64,000 nt of DNA from assembly GCF_021890735.1 (NCBI RefSeq), contig NZ_JAKKUR010000003.1:22349-86348 (forward strand). The letters run 5' to 3'. The notes under the pieces were generated by a model. That model had not been told where the DNA came from. It made no database searches and saw only the letters and a list, made by a program, of their open reading frames with translations. Both the position numbers and the translations under genes were made by a program. Below, in pieces: positions 15,977 through 24,959 of this stretch (the stretch's first letter is position 1; every line of letters begins with the position of its first letter). Source of the stretch: Thermanaeromonas sp. (GTDB lineage Bacteria > Bacillota > DSM-521 > Neomoorellales > Neomoorellaceae).

Positions 15977-17362
15977 GTGGGCAGGTTGCTGGAAGTTATC
16001 TTTCTACCCCACCCGCCTATCATGGTACCCGAGGTGGGGGGAGAAGAGTTGACTAAAATCGCTTCCACTGTAGCTTCTGCCAGGGAAGTGGCCCGGGAGG
16101 CAGCTAAGTTTGCTCCGGATGTAGTTGTCATAATATCGCCCCATGGTCCGGTTTTCCGGGATGCCGTGGGTCTTTGGGCTACGTATGAGCTTAAAGGAAG
16201 TTTGGCCGCCTTCCGTGCTCCGCAGGTTAAATTTCGCTATATTTTGGATCAAGAATTAACACGGGAAATAGCAGCCGCGGCCAGCCAAGAGGGAATACAG
16301 GTTGTTTTGCTAGATGAAAATAACAGCAGGCGTTACGGTTTAGTTCCCGAGCTCGATCACGGGATGATGGTTCCTCTTTATTTCCTGCGCGAGGCGGGAG
16401 TGGAGGGGCCTTTGGTGGCCATGGGCATGGCCTTTATGCCCCGGGAAAAACTTTATGCCTTCGGAGCCGCCCTCGCCCGGGCTATCAAGTCCAGCTCCCG
16501 CCGGGCTATCCTTATAGCTAGCGGCGACCTATCCCACCGGTTGACCCCGGAGGCACCGGCCGGCTACGACCCGCAGGGAGAGATTTTCGATGGCCGGCTG
16601 AAGGATTTGATTGCGGCCTTTGACGTGACCGGGATTTTAAACTTGCCGGAAGAGCTGGCCGAAAGGGCAGGTGAATGCGGGCTCCGTTCGTTCATTATGG
16701 GCTTAGGAGCGCTGGACGGCTACCGGGTGGAGGGTGGGGTTTTTTCTTATGAAGGACCCTTTGGCGTAGGGTACCTGGTAGCTCGTTTTTTAGTCAGGGA
16801 AGAAGACCCGGACCGGAGCTTGTTAAAGAAAAAGCCGGAGCAGAAGGAGGCCGAATTGTCTTTTCCGGTACGGCTGGCCAAGGAAAGCTTGGAGCATTAT
16901 TTGCACACCGGACGAATTTTGCCCGTACCCAAGGACTTGCCGCCGGAAATGGAACGGCGTGCCGGGGTGTTCGTATCCATAAAAAAATTCGGGCAGCTAC
17001 GGGGATGCATAGGGACCGTCAGCCCCGTCCGCTCCAATATTGCCGAAGAAATTATCTACAATGCTTTAAGCGCAGGACTGGAGGATCCCCGCTTTCCGCC
17101 GGTTACCGTTGAGGAGCTACCCTATCTAGAATATTCGGTCGACGTCTTGGAGGAACCCGAACCTGTAAGCAGCCTAGAAGAACTTGACCCGCGGGTATAC
17201 GGAGTTATAGTATCCAGCGGGCGCAAAAAAGGCCTACTTCTGCCGGACCTGGAAGGGATAGATACACCGGAAGAGCAGGTAGCCATCGCCAAACGCAAGG
17301 CCGGTATAGGGCCTAATGAGCCTTGCCGTCTCCAGCGCTTTCGGGTTACGCGATATCGCTAA
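15977..17362 (+). CDS. AmmeMemoRadiSam system protein A: LigB-like domain fused to AMMECR1
   Basis: 461 residues. Residues about 1-270 are a class III extradiol dioxygenase/MEMO-type fold ([51 protein letters not shown]; the histidines suggest a metal site). Residues about 290-461 are an AMMECR1 domain ([19 protein letters not shown] with the conserved RGCIG hexapeptide area, then [11 protein letters not shown]). The radical SAM protein of the same system follows 189 bases later. Despite wide conservation the biochemical role of this trio is not settled. The start is GTG with AAAGGGGTGG upstream. Confidence 0.87.
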   Translation: MGRLLEVIFLPHPPIMVPEVGGEELTKIASTVASAREVAREAAKFAPDVVVIISPHGPVFRDAVGLWATYELKGSLAAFRAPQVKFRYILDQELTREIAAAASQEGIQVVLLDENNSRRYGLVPELDHGMMVPLYFLREAGVEGPLVAMGMAFMPREKLYAFGAALARAIKSSSRRAILIASGDLSHRLTPEAPAGYDPQGEIFDGRLKDLIAAFDVTGILNLPEELAERAGECGLRSFIMGLGALDGYRVEGGVFSYEGPFGVGYLVARFLVREEDPDRSLLKKKPEQKEAELSFPVRLAKESLEHYLHTGRILPVPKDLPPEMERRAGVFVSIKKFGQLRGCIGTVSPVRSNIAEEIIYNALSAGLEDPRFPPVTVEELPYLEYSVDVLEEPEPVSSLEELDPRVYGVIVSSGRKKGLLLPDLEGIDTPEEQVAIAKRKAGIGPNEPCRLQRFRVTRYR

Positions 17363-17551
17363 AGGGCATTGGGTATTTAGAAGGCCACCCCAAGAACAGG
17401 AGTAGTTGGAGGGCAGATGACTTAAATGAGGGGCCCGGATTGTAATGAAGATAAACGTGTGAGGGGATCTGGATTGTAAAGCGATGCCCAGGGTTAAGGA
17501 TACCTTTAAGGTGCCGAAAGGGGGAAGCAAATTAAGCAGGGAGGAAACGGC
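17363..17551. repeat. Spacer with imperfect direct repeat
   Basis: No gene is visible in this 189-base spacer. TGAGGGGCCCGGATTGTAA at 17427-17445 recurs with small changes as TGAGGGGATCTGGATTGTAA at 17460-17479. AGCAGGGAGG before 17552 is the ribosome site of the next gene. Confidence 0.55.
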
Positions 17552-18544
17552 ATGCGGGAAGCCAAGTATTATGTCAAGTTAGAAGGAGATAAGGTAGAGT
17601 GCCGTCTTTGTCCCCATAACTGCCGCTTGGCTCCGGGGAGGCGGGGTATCTGCCGGGTGCGGGAGAACCGGGAAGGCAGGCTTTTTACCCGGAACTACGG
17701 TCTCTGTTCTTCCCTGGCCCTGGACCCTATCGAAAAGAAGCCGCTATACCACTTTTACCCGGGAGAGTTCATCCTCTCTGTGGGTACGGTGGGTTGCAAC
17801 TTTGGGTGCGAGTTTTGCCAGAACTGGGAGATAGCCCACGGTGAGCCGGAAGTAGCTCGGATTACCCCCGAGTATCTTGTAGAGGAGGCCAGGCGTTTAG
17901 GGAGCGTGGGCCTGGCCTATACTTACTCTGAACCCATCGTATGGTTTGAATTTGTTTTGGATACCGCTAGAGTGGCCCGTGAGGCGGGGTTGAAAAACGT
18001 CCTGGTTACCAACGGCTTTATTCAGAAGGAGCCTTTAAAAGAGCTTTTGCCCGTTACGGATGCGCTCAACATAGACGTAAAAGGCTTCAACAAAGAATTT
18101 TACCGCCGTGTAGTTCACGGAGATTATGAGCCGGTGCTCCATACGGCCAAAGAGGCTAAAGAAGCCGGGTGCCACGTAGAGATCACTACTTTACTGGTTA
18201 CGGGTTTAAACGATAAAATAGAGGAGTTGGAAGAACTGGTAAGATGGATAATGGCGGAGCTAGGCAAGGATACACCCCTTCATTTTTCCCGCTATTTTCC
18301 CCGCTATAAATTAAGGCAGCCCCCTACCCCCTTGGAAACTATGCAACGTGCCTGGGAGATGGCCCGCCGTTATCTTAATTATGTTTACCTAGGTAACGTA
18401 GAAGATCCCGAGGCCAGTAATACTTACTGCCCCCAGTGCGGGACTCTATTAATAAGGCGGCAGGGTTACAGGGTCTCTCTTCCCGGTCTTGTAAGCCCCG
18501 GTTACTGCCGCAAGTGTGGTAATAAAATCCCTGTTCTAATGTAG
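17552..18544 (+). CDS. AmmeMemoRadiSam system radical SAM enzyme
   Basis: 330 residues. The N-terminus has a cysteine cluster (CRLCPHNCRLAPGRRGICR, residues about 15-33), then the radical SAM motif CNFGCEFCQNW (about 83-93), which binds the 4Fe-4S cluster that cleaves SAM, then SAM-contact strands (GLAYTYSEPIVW, ALNIDVKGFN). The C-terminal 40 residues form a four-cysteine zinc ribbon (CPQCGTLL and YCRKCGNK). This architecture resembles pyruvate formate-lyase activating enzyme homologs and matches the radical SAM member of the AMMECR1/MEMO set. The substrate is unknown. Confidence 0.87.
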   Translation: MREAKYYVKLEGDKVECRLCPHNCRLAPGRRGICRVRENREGRLFTRNYGLCSSLALDPIEKKPLYHFYPGEFILSVGTVGCNFGCEFCQNWEIAHGEPEVARITPEYLVEEARRLGSVGLAYTYSEPIVWFEFVLDTARVAREAGLKNVLVTNGFIQKEPLKELLPVTDALNIDVKGFNKEFYRRVVHGDYEPVLHTAKEAKEAGCHVEITTLLVTGLNDKIEELEELVRWIMAELGKDTPLHFSRYFPRYKLRQPPTPLETMQRAWEMARRYLNYVYLGNVEDPEASNTYCPQCGTLLIRRQGYRVSLPGLVSPGYCRKCGNKIPVLM

Positions 18545-18562
18545 AGTTTAAAGCCGTAGGGC

Positions 18563-18602
18563 TTACCGCTAACGCTAAAATTTTTACCGCTAATGCTAAA
18601 AT
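18563..18602. repeat. 21-base tandem duplication
   Basis: TTACCGCTAACGCTAAAAT (18563-18581) is followed by TTACCGCTAATGCTAAAAT (18584-18602), with one mismatch in 19. It lies just after the radical SAM gene and reaches into the end of the minus-strand small gene. Confidence 0.7.
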
Positions 18603-18760
18603 GTTCCATCCGGCTTCCCCATCCAGCCAGAGCCTTGTGCTCCATGCGCTTTCTTTTTATAAGGGCAGGAGGCTGGCCCGCCCGTCAGCAATACTTTATC
18701 CAATTCACACTGGCCATCCCGGCTAAAGGTACAAGGGCAGTCGCAGATTATAAAGGGCAT
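18596..18760 (-). CDS. Small cysteine-rich protein (54 residues)
   Basis: The frame starts at ATG 18760, preceded on its strand by AAAGGAGGGAA, a strong ribosome site that the longer overlapping frame would not explain. The first half holds four cysteines in the order C-x-C-x(8)-C-x(13)-C (CDCPCTF, GQCELDKV, ASCPYKK form), resembling a family of short clostridial metal-binding-like proteins of unknown function that databases often mislabel. The tail is rich in Gly and Lys. It lies between the radical SAM gene and the M20 gene, on the opposite strand. Confidence 0.6.
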   Translation of the reverse strand: MPFIICDCPCTFSRDGQCELDKVLLTGGPASCPYKKKAHGAQGSGWMGKPDGTF

Positions 18761-18815
18761 AACCTGACTTCCCTCCTTTACTCTATTTTTCCCCAGGACG
18801 CGGGAGAGATAAGCT

Positions 18816-20015
18816 ATGTCCTTAAATTTGACCAACCTCAAAAAACGTATAAGCAATGCGGTAGAAACCCATAAAGAAGAGATCATCCGGCTGGCGGAGG
18901 AAATATTTGATCATCCCGAAGTAGGACAACAGGAATTTTTCGCTTCCCGGCTTTTGACCCAGGCCCTGGCTAAATATGGATTTGAAGTTGTTTATCCTTT
19001 GCCTGAACTGCCTACCGGCTTCCGGGCCACTTTGAAGTGCGCTGGCCCGGGCCCGCGGGTGGCCTTACTTGCCGAATATGATGCCCTTCCCGGTCTAGGC
19101 CATGCCTGCGGGCACAATCTTATCGGTGCTGCTGCCGTAGGTGCGGGTCTGGCCTTGGCCGCCGTGAAGGAGGAACTAAAAGGTGAGGTCTTAATTTTGG
19201 GCACGCCTGCTGAGGAGAGCAATGGAGGAAAGGTGGTTTTGGTTGAAGCGGGAGCCTTCCAAGGGATAGATGCTGCTCTTATTTTCCATCCCGGCGACGC
19301 CAATATTGTAGAAGTGTCTTCCCTGGCTCTGGAGGCCCTAGAGTTTATTTTTGAAGGTCGGGCGGCCCATGCTTCTTCTAGCCCCGAGGAAGGGATAAAC
19401 GCCCTGGAAGCCCTCATACAGTTTTTCAACAGTATCAACAGTCTCCGCCCTTACCTTAAAGGTGAAGCCCACATTAACGGGATCATAACAGAAGGAGGTA
19501 TAACGCCCAACATTATTCCCGAACGGGCCGTGGCTCGCTTTTATATCCGGGCCGAAAGCCGTAAAGCCGTAAGAGAAGTCGTCCAGCGGGTAGAAAATTG
19601 CGCTCGCGGTGCGGCCCTGGCTACAGGATGTAGTGTCACCTGGCGTAACTATGAATTTTCCTATGATGCCATGGTCACTAATAAAGCCCTGGCCGACGCT
19701 TTTAAAGAGAACCTGCGTATTTTAGGGGTGACCGAGTTCGGACCTCCCCGCCGCAGCAAGGGTTCTTTGGACATGGGCAATGTTAGCCGGGTAGTACCCG
19801 CCATACACCCGTATCTCGCTTTAGGAAGCGGCAGACTCGTACCCCACACCCGGGAGTTTGCCCGGGCGGCTCGGGGAGAAGCGGGAAGGAGGCTCGTTAT
19901 ACTGGCGGCCAAAGCTTTAGCCTGGACGGCAGCAGACGTTCTCTTAGACCGGGAGCTTTTAGCCCGTATACAAGAAGAATTCAGCCTGGCGATGTTGCAG
20001 GAAGGAGCTTTTTAA
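18816..20015 (+). CDS. M20 family amidohydrolase (AbgB/aminobenzoyl-glutamate type)
   Basis: 399 residues of the M20D metallopeptidase group. Zinc-binding motifs: LLAEYDALPGLGHACGHN (about residues 83-100), PAEESNGGK (Glu pair near 131) and IFHPG (His near 152). A dimerisation domain occupies about 180-290. The conserved AHASSSPEEGINAL motif is present. Family members hydrolyse N-acyl or p-aminobenzoyl amino acids. ATG with GGGAGAGA upstream. The stop overlaps the start of the next gene by one base (TAATG), so it is coupled to the rRNA methylase gene. Confidence 0.85.
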   Translation: MSLNLTNLKKRISNAVETHKEEIIRLAEEIFDHPEVGQQEFFASRLLTQALAKYGFEVVYPLPELPTGFRATLKCAGPGPRVALLAEYDALPGLGHACGHNLIGAAAVGAGLALAAVKEELKGEVLILGTPAEESNGGKVVLVEAGAFQGIDAALIFHPGDANIVEVSSLALEALEFIFEGRAAHASSSPEEGINALEALIQFFNSINSLRPYLKGEAHINGIITEGGITPNIIPERAVARFYIRAESRKAVREVVQRVENCARGAALATGCSVTWRNYEFSYDAMVTNKALADAFKENLRILGVTEFGPPRRSKGSLDMGNVSRVVPAIHPYLALGSGRLVPHTREFARAARGEAGRRLVILAAKALAWTAADVLLDRELLARIQEEFSLAMLQEGAF

Positions 20016-21415
20016 TGCAGAACCTTGCTTTTAACGAGGTCTGGAGGCAGAGGCTCGGCCCGGAATATGACGACTTTATGCAAGCTTTAAAGCGGGGAGC
20101 CCGGCTTAGCTTGCGGGTAAATACCTTAAAGCTTAGGCCGGAGGAATTCCTACGGATAAGTCCCTTTCCCTTAGCTCCGGTGCCTTGGTGCCTGGAGGGA
20201 TGGATAATTTTAGAAGGGGAGCAGAAGGCGGGCCGGCATCCCTATCACGCTGCGGGGTTGTATTACATCCAAGACCCTGCCACCATGGCGGCCGCAGGGC
20301 TTCTAGACCCGCAGCCCGGTGAGTGGGTGCTGGACTTGTGCGCGTCACCCGGGGGAAAGGCTTCTCACCTTGCGGCCAGGATGGAGAACGAGGGAGTCCT
20401 GGTGGCTAATGAAGTCAATCCCCGGCGGGCGAGCGTGCTCGCCTTTAACCTTGAGCGCATGGGGGTAACCAACGCCATCATCTTAAATGAAAGGGCGGAA
20501 ACCTTGGCTGCCAGGTGGGCAGGGCTTTTCGACCGGGTGCTGGTGGATGCTCCTTGTTCGGGGGAGGCGGTATTGGCCCGGGACCCCGGAGCCTTTCGAG
20601 CCTGGAGCAAGGACTTGCTAAAGAGGTTTGCCCGCCGCCAGCTTGAGCTTTTATATCATGCCTCTCACTTGGTAAGGCCTGGCGGGTGGCTCCTTTATGC
20701 TACTTGTAGCTTTTCCCCTGAAGAGAACGAAGGGGTGATATCCCGTTTCTTAGAAAAAAGGAGCGACTTTATCCTGGTAGATCCCTCCCGGCATCCCCTT
20801 TTTTCGCCGGGGAGGCCGGAATGGATAGAAGGTGGAGACCCGCAGCTAAAGTGGGCGGTGCGCTTGTGGCCCCACCTTGCTCCCGGACACGGGCATTTCT
20901 ATGCTTTACTTAAGCACCAGGGGGAAGGATATGTACTCCGGAGAAGGAACAAGTCTTACCTTTCCCTTGAGGCAGAAAAGCTGTATGAAGAATTTTGCCG
21001 TCATAACTTAAAAGAGCTTCCGGCTACTGAGGGGCTTATAGAAAAGGGTGGCCAAATCTACCGGACACCCTTACCTTTGGAAATGTGGAAAGGGCTAAAA
21101 GTAGTAAGACCGGGATGGTGGCTGGGCCGCATATACAAGGGGCGGTTTCAGCCCGATCACGCTTTGGCATTAGGGATAAAGGCCGAAAAGGCTTTGAGGG
21201 TAAAAGACCTACCCTTAGACAGTGCAGAACTTAAGGCCTATCTTCGGGGTGAATGGCTAGAGGGGGGCTTTAAGGATGGGCCGGTAGGAGATGCAGGGGA
21301 GGAGTGGGTATTGGTGACGGTCGGGGGATTTCCCCTGGGGTGGGCACGTTCTGTGGCCGGCGGCTTAAAAAGCCTTTACCCGCGCCACTTCCGGGCCGCA
21401 TGGGGTACGGCTTAG
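20015..21415 (+). CDS. rRNA cytosine-C5 methyltransferase, RsmF/RsmB family
   Basis: 466 residues. SAM motif I VLDLCASPGGKASHLAARM (about 109-127), the releasing cysteine in DAPCSGEAV (about 179) and the catalytic cysteine in YATCSFSPEENEG (about 229) mark a Nol1/Nop2/Sun RNA m5C methylase. The C-terminal part (about 310-466) is a PUA-like RNA-binding extension as in RsmF, with GRIYKGRFQPDHALAL. It probably methylates 16S rRNA. It is translationally coupled to the M20 gene. Its last bases are duplicated 66 bases downstream (see repeat at 21403). Confidence 0.87.
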   Translation: MQNLAFNEVWRQRLGPEYDDFMQALKRGARLSLRVNTLKLRPEEFLRISPFPLAPVPWCLEGWIILEGEQKAGRHPYHAAGLYYIQDPATMAAAGLLDPQPGEWVLDLCASPGGKASHLAARMENEGVLVANEVNPRRASVLAFNLERMGVTNAIILNERAETLAARWAGLFDRVLVDAPCSGEAVLARDPGAFRAWSKDLLKRFARRQLELLYHASHLVRPGGWLLYATCSFSPEENEGVISRFLEKRSDFILVDPSRHPLFSPGRPEWIEGGDPQLKWAVRLWPHLAPGHGHFYALLKHQGEGYVLRRRNKSYLSLEAEKLYEEFCRHNLKELPATEGLIEKGGQIYRTPLPLEMWKGLKVVRPGWWLGRIYKGRFQPDHALALGIKAEKALRVKDLPLDSAELKAYLRGEWLEGGFKDGPVGDAGEEWVLVTVGGFPLGWARSVAGGLKSLYPRHFRAAWGTA

Positions 21416-21500
21416 AACACGTTTAGTTAAAGGGAATTCCGCCTATACAGTCCCCTTCAGAGCAACGAGGGTACGGCTTAGGACACGTGTACTTAAAGGG
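21403..21500. repeat. 32-base imperfect direct repeat spanning a stop codon
   Basis: The 32 bases at 21403-21434, which contain the last codons and TAG stop of the RsmF-like gene, recur at 21469-21500 with 29 of 32 bases equal (for example GGGTACGGCTTA in both). The copies are 66 bases apart. Between them nothing gene-like is seen. Confidence 0.8.
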
Positions 21501-21512
21501 GGGTACCGGGCC

Positions 21513-22490
21513 ATGAAAAAATATTATGTTTTGGCGGTAGCGGCCGGCCTTTTGAGCCTGGCCTTTATTTTTGTAAGGCTTGTCTTTTACCTTCCCCTTG
21601 CCCGGACGCCTTACGAAGCAAGAGGCCTAGCGGTTGCAACTACGTCCGGGGAGGAAATTGCGCAAATACTTAAAGAAATCGTGCAGGGCGAGACAAGCGG
21701 AATTAAATTTTTTAAAACCGAAGGTGATCTGGCTCCGCTACCAGGAAAGGAAGTAGTGATAGGGGCGAATCTCTCCAAAGACCGGGGGGTATTAGGTCTA
21801 TTTTCGTTAGCGTCATCTCCCCCGCAACTTTTAACTTATCGGGCCATCCTGCCGGTAGAAGAGGTCAAAGTGCTAAAATTAGAACCCGGCCGGGAAGGGG
21901 TTTTAGTCCGGGAAGTCTTGGAGGAAAGGTTCGGGGCTTATTTTCTTACTCGCTTCTATAGCCTTTATGTTTACCAAGAAGGTGCGTGGCAGGAAGCATG
22001 GCGCAAGGTCATAGACAATGATGAAAAGTGGCAGAAAAAGTGGGTAGGCCGCGGCGAGGGATGGGAAGGAATTAAAGACAAAGTAGAGGTGGAATTTAAC
22101 TGGGAAGGAGGACGCCTCGTAGCCAGGACCCAGGAAATTAGGGTTTTCTGGGAAGGACCGCATCCAGAACATCCGCCCACTTCCACCAAAGAAAGGGCGC
22201 TAGCCCGGTTATACAAATGGGAGCCCAAGTGGGGAGCGCTGATACTGGGAGAAGGAGAGGTAGGGAGGCCATGCGACCTTAAAGAGCAGAAAGGGGGCAG
22301 GTATGTAAAAATGGGCCAGCTTAAGCCCGGTGAAAGGGTGGCTATCCTGGACGAAGAGGAAGCCTGGGGCTGGACCGCGTACATGGGGGAGGCTACCCAA
22401 CTTTACCGCATAAAAACCTTATCGGGCTCTACAGGCTATGTTACTAAGGAGGATGTAAGGATACACGGGGTTTCTGGGGAAACAAGGTAG
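21513..22490 (+). CDS. Unknown membrane-anchored protein with SH3-like C-terminus
   Basis: 325 residues I do not recognise. One N-terminal membrane helix (about 4-29, YYVLAVAAGLLSLAFIFVRL) suggests an exported, anchored protein. The middle is mixed and rich in Glu, Trp and Lys. The last 60 residues (GRYVKMGQLKPGERVAIL, then GSTGYVTKEDVRIHG) resemble an SH3b fold, which often binds cell wall. ATG follows AAAGGGGGG. It stands alone between the RsmF-like gene and the argC promoter. Confidence 0.6.
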   Translation: MKKYYVLAVAAGLLSLAFIFVRLVFYLPLARTPYEARGLAVATTSGEEIAQILKEIVQGETSGIKFFKTEGDLAPLPGKEVVIGANLSKDRGVLGLFSLASSPPQLLTYRAILPVEEVKVLKLEPGREGVLVREVLEERFGAYFLTRFYSLYVYQEGAWQEAWRKVIDNDEKWQKKWVGRGEGWEGIKDKVEVEFNWEGGRLVARTQEIRVFWEGPHPEHPPTSTKERALARLYKWEPKWGALILGEGEVGRPCDLKEQKGGRYVKMGQLKPGERVAILDEEEAWGWTAYMGEATQLYRIKTLSGSTGYVTKEDVRIHGVSGETR

Positions 22491-22500
22491 AAATTTTTTC

Positions 22501-22536
22501 TTGCATTTTTATGCAATCTGGCTGTATAATTATACA
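22501..22536 (+). promoter_or_regulatory. arg operon promoter with two ArgR/AhrC boxes
   Basis: Two palindromic sites, TTGCATTTTTATGCAA (22501-22516) and TGTATAATTATACA (22523-22536), have centres 21 bases apart, the usual spacing of paired ARG boxes. The same bases make a promoter: -35 TTGCAT (22501-22506), an 18-base spacer and a perfect -10 TATAAT (22525-22530). Binding of arginine-loaded ArgR would therefore block RNA polymerase directly. argC starts at 22565. Confidence 0.85.
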
Positions 22537-22564
22537 ATAACTCAGCGGCCTGAGGTGTTTAGTT

Positions 22565-23605
22565 ATGCTTAAAGTAGGCATCATAGGAGCTACAGGTTAT
22601 ACGGGTGCAGAATTGGTGCGTTTGGCTTGCCGCCACCCCCGCTTGGAGCTTGTGGCTCTCACCTCTCAAACTTTCTCTGGCCAGGAGATGGACCGGGTTT
22701 ACCCATCACTTCACGGGTTCTGCTCTCATATTTGCGAGGATCTTAGCCCGGAGGAGGTACTTTCCCGCGCGGAAGTAGTTTTTCTAGCCCTGCCCCACGG
22801 CCATTCGGTACCCATAGTTGAGGAGGCCCTGCGCCGGGGAGTCCGGGTCATTGATTTGGGGGCTGACCTTAGGTTCCGGGATGTGCGGGTTTATGAAGAG
22901 TGGTACGGACTTAAACATCCCAACCCCGAGCTGGCCGCACAGGCGGTATACGGACTACCGGAGATACACCGGGAGGAGATCGCCTCTGCCCGGGTGGTGG
23001 CCAATCCGGGGTGCTATCCTACAAGTGTTATCTTAGCCTTGGCTCCCCTTATCAAGGCGGGTTACGGGGAATTGGACAGCATCGTTATTGATGCCAAGTC
23101 CGGCGTTTCCGGTGCCGGCAGGAAAACGGAAATAGGTTACCTCTTTACCGAGTGTAATGAAAGCCTCCATCCTTATGGAGTGGCCAGGCACCGCCACACC
23201 CCCGAGATCGAGCAAGAGCTGAGCTTGATGGCCGGTAGAAAGGTGACGGTTTCCTTTACGCCGCACTTAGTACCCATTACCCGGGGTATCCTGAGCACTA
23301 TTTATGTAAACTTGAAAGCAGAAGTTTCGGAGGAAGAACTGCGCAAGCTATACGAAGAGTTTTACCGGGAGGCTCGCTTTGTTAAACTTCTGCCGCCGGG
23401 GCTCTGGCCGCATACCCGTTGGGTCTACGGGAGCAACTTCTGCCATATTAATTTTACTTTGGACCGGCGCACGGGGAGGCTGATCCTGGCTTCTGCCATT
23501 GATAACTTGACTAAAGGAGCCTCTGGCCAGGCCCTTCAAAACCTCAATCTCATGTTCGGATGGCCGGAAGACTTGGGCCTTAATTATCCCGGCCTTTCTC
23601 CGTAA
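22565..23605 (+). CDS. argC: N-acetyl-gamma-glutamyl-phosphate reductase
   Basis: 346 residues, full length. It reduces N-acetylglutamyl phosphate to the semialdehyde with NADPH, step 3 of arginine synthesis. Visible are the dinucleotide motif GIIGATGYTGAELVRL (about 5-20) and the catalytic cysteine (about 150) in VVANPGCYPTSV, plus the histidine-containing block RHRHTPEI. First gene of argCJBDFGH behind an ArgR-type promoter. Start ATG. Confidence 0.95.
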   Translation: MLKVGIIGATGYTGAELVRLACRHPRLELVALTSQTFSGQEMDRVYPSLHGFCSHICEDLSPEEVLSRAEVVFLALPHGHSVPIVEEALRRGVRVIDLGADLRFRDVRVYEEWYGLKHPNPELAAQAVYGLPEIHREEIASARVVANPGCYPTSVILALAPLIKAGYGELDSIVIDAKSGVSGAGRKTEIGYLFTECNESLHPYGVARHRHTPEIEQELSLMAGRKVTVSFTPHLVPITRGILSTIYVNLKAEVSEEELRKLYEEFYREARFVKLLPPGLWPHTRWVYGSNFCHINFTLDRRTGRLILASAIDNLTKGASGQALQNLNLMFGWPEDLGLNYPGLSP

Positions 23606-23657
23606 AGCCTTTTGCGAAATTTTCCTTGAGGAGAGCCTTTAGGAGGGATCTAATTCG

Positions 23658-24878
23658 ATGGAATGGGAAGTTATACCCGGTGGGGTAACCGCACCCCGAG
23701 GTTTCCGGGCGGCAGGCGTCTACGCCGGGTTAAAAAAAGCTAACCGGGATAAAAAGGATCTCGCCTTAATCGTGAGCGATACCTTAGCTTCGGCGGCAGC
23801 AGTGTATACTACCAATAAGGTACAGGCTGCTCCTTTAAAGATCACCCGTGAGCATTTGGCTTCCGGGCGGGCACGGGCCATTGTGGCTAACAGCGGTAAT
23901 GCTAACGCCTGTACCGGGGAGCAGGGGTTAAAGGATGCCCGGAGGATGGCCGAGGTAACTGCGGAAATCCTGGGTATTAAACCGCAAGAAGTGGTGGTGG
24001 CCTCTACAGGTGTTATAGGTGTGCCTCTTCCCATGGATAAAATCGAAGCGGGAATAAGGAAGGCAGCTCAGGAACTGTCCCCCACGGGGAGTCGTGCGGC
24101 AGCAGAGGCCATCCTTACCACCGACCTAAGGGTTAAGGAAATAGCCGTGCGTTTCCATTTCAAGGGCAGTCCGGTGGTGATAGGAGGTATAGCCAAGGGT
24201 TCCGGCATGATCCATCCCCATATGGCTACCATGCTCGCCTTTCTTACCACCGATGCGGTCCTAAGCCCGGAACAGTTGAAAAAGGCTTTGGTATCGGCGG
24301 TGGATAACACCTTTAACCTTATTACGGTGGACGGCGATACAAGTACCAACGATATGGTAGTGGTCCTGGCCAACGGCCTCTCTGGAGTGGGGCCTACGAG
24401 CGAGGAAGAATACAGGATATTTGCTGCGGCTTTAGAGTACGTATGCCGTTACCTGGCCCGCCTTATCGCCCGGGACGGGGAAGGCGCCAGCCGCCTCATT
24501 GAGGTGGAGGTGCGTGGTGCGGCCACCCTCACGGATGCCCGTAAAATAGCCAGGGCCATAGCCGGCTCAAATTTGGTGAAAAGCGCTGTTTTCGGCGCCG
24601 ATGCCAACTGGGGCCGGATTTTATGCGCCGCGGGGTATGCCGGAGCCGAGCTGGATCCAGGACGGGTGGATATTTTTATCGAAAGCGCAGCCGGGTGCGA
24701 GCAACTAGCCAGTAAAGGGGAGCCCGCCTGCTTTGATGAAGCTAAAGCCAGCGCCATACTCTCGGCGGAAGAGGTTAAGATCATCGTAGATCTTAATCTG
24801 GGGCAGGCTACAGCAGTAGCTTATGGGTGCGATTTGACTTACGATTACGTCAAGATCAACGCTTCCTACAGGACCTGA
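23658..24878 (+). CDS. argJ: Ornithine acetyltransferase / N-acetylglutamate synthase
   Basis: 406 residues. ArgJ transfers acetyl from N-acetylornithine to glutamate, recycling the acetyl group. Bifunctional forms also use acetyl-CoA, which would explain the absence of argA here. The precursor cleaves itself before the threonine (about residue 191) in [12 protein letters not shown]; the preceding segment is [11 protein letters not shown]. Other marks are [14 protein letters not shown] and [16 protein letters not shown] upstream of ATG. Whether it is mono- or bifunctional cannot be told from sequence. Confidence 0.95.
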   Translation: MEWEVIPGGVTAPRGFRAAGVYAGLKKANRDKKDLALIVSDTLASAAAVYTTNKVQAAPLKITREHLASGRARAIVANSGNANACTGEQGLKDARRMAEVTAEILGIKPQEVVVASTGVIGVPLPMDKIEAGIRKAAQELSPTGSRAAAEAILTTDLRVKEIAVRFHFKGSPVVIGGIAKGSGMIHPHMATMLAFLTTDAVLSPEQLKKALVSAVDNTFNLITVDGDTSTNDMVVVLANGLSGVGPTSEEEYRIFAAALEYVCRYLARLIARDGEGASRLIEVEVRGAATLTDARKIARAIAGSNLVKSAVFGADANWGRILCAAGYAGAELDPGRVDIFIESAAGCEQLASKGEPACFDEAKASAILSAEEVKIIVDLNLGQATAVAYGCDLTYDYVKINASYRT

Positions 24879-24959
24879 AAGAAAGGTTTGTTGTAAGAGC
24901 CTGTACCGGCGAGGGGCCGTAAAAGACCCCAGGAGGAAAGGCGAGGGAGAGGAGGGAAT

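Noticed and set aside
18563-18602. Repeat pair considered as a CRISPR remnant
   Set aside because: Only two copies, almost no spacer and no cas gene in the window.
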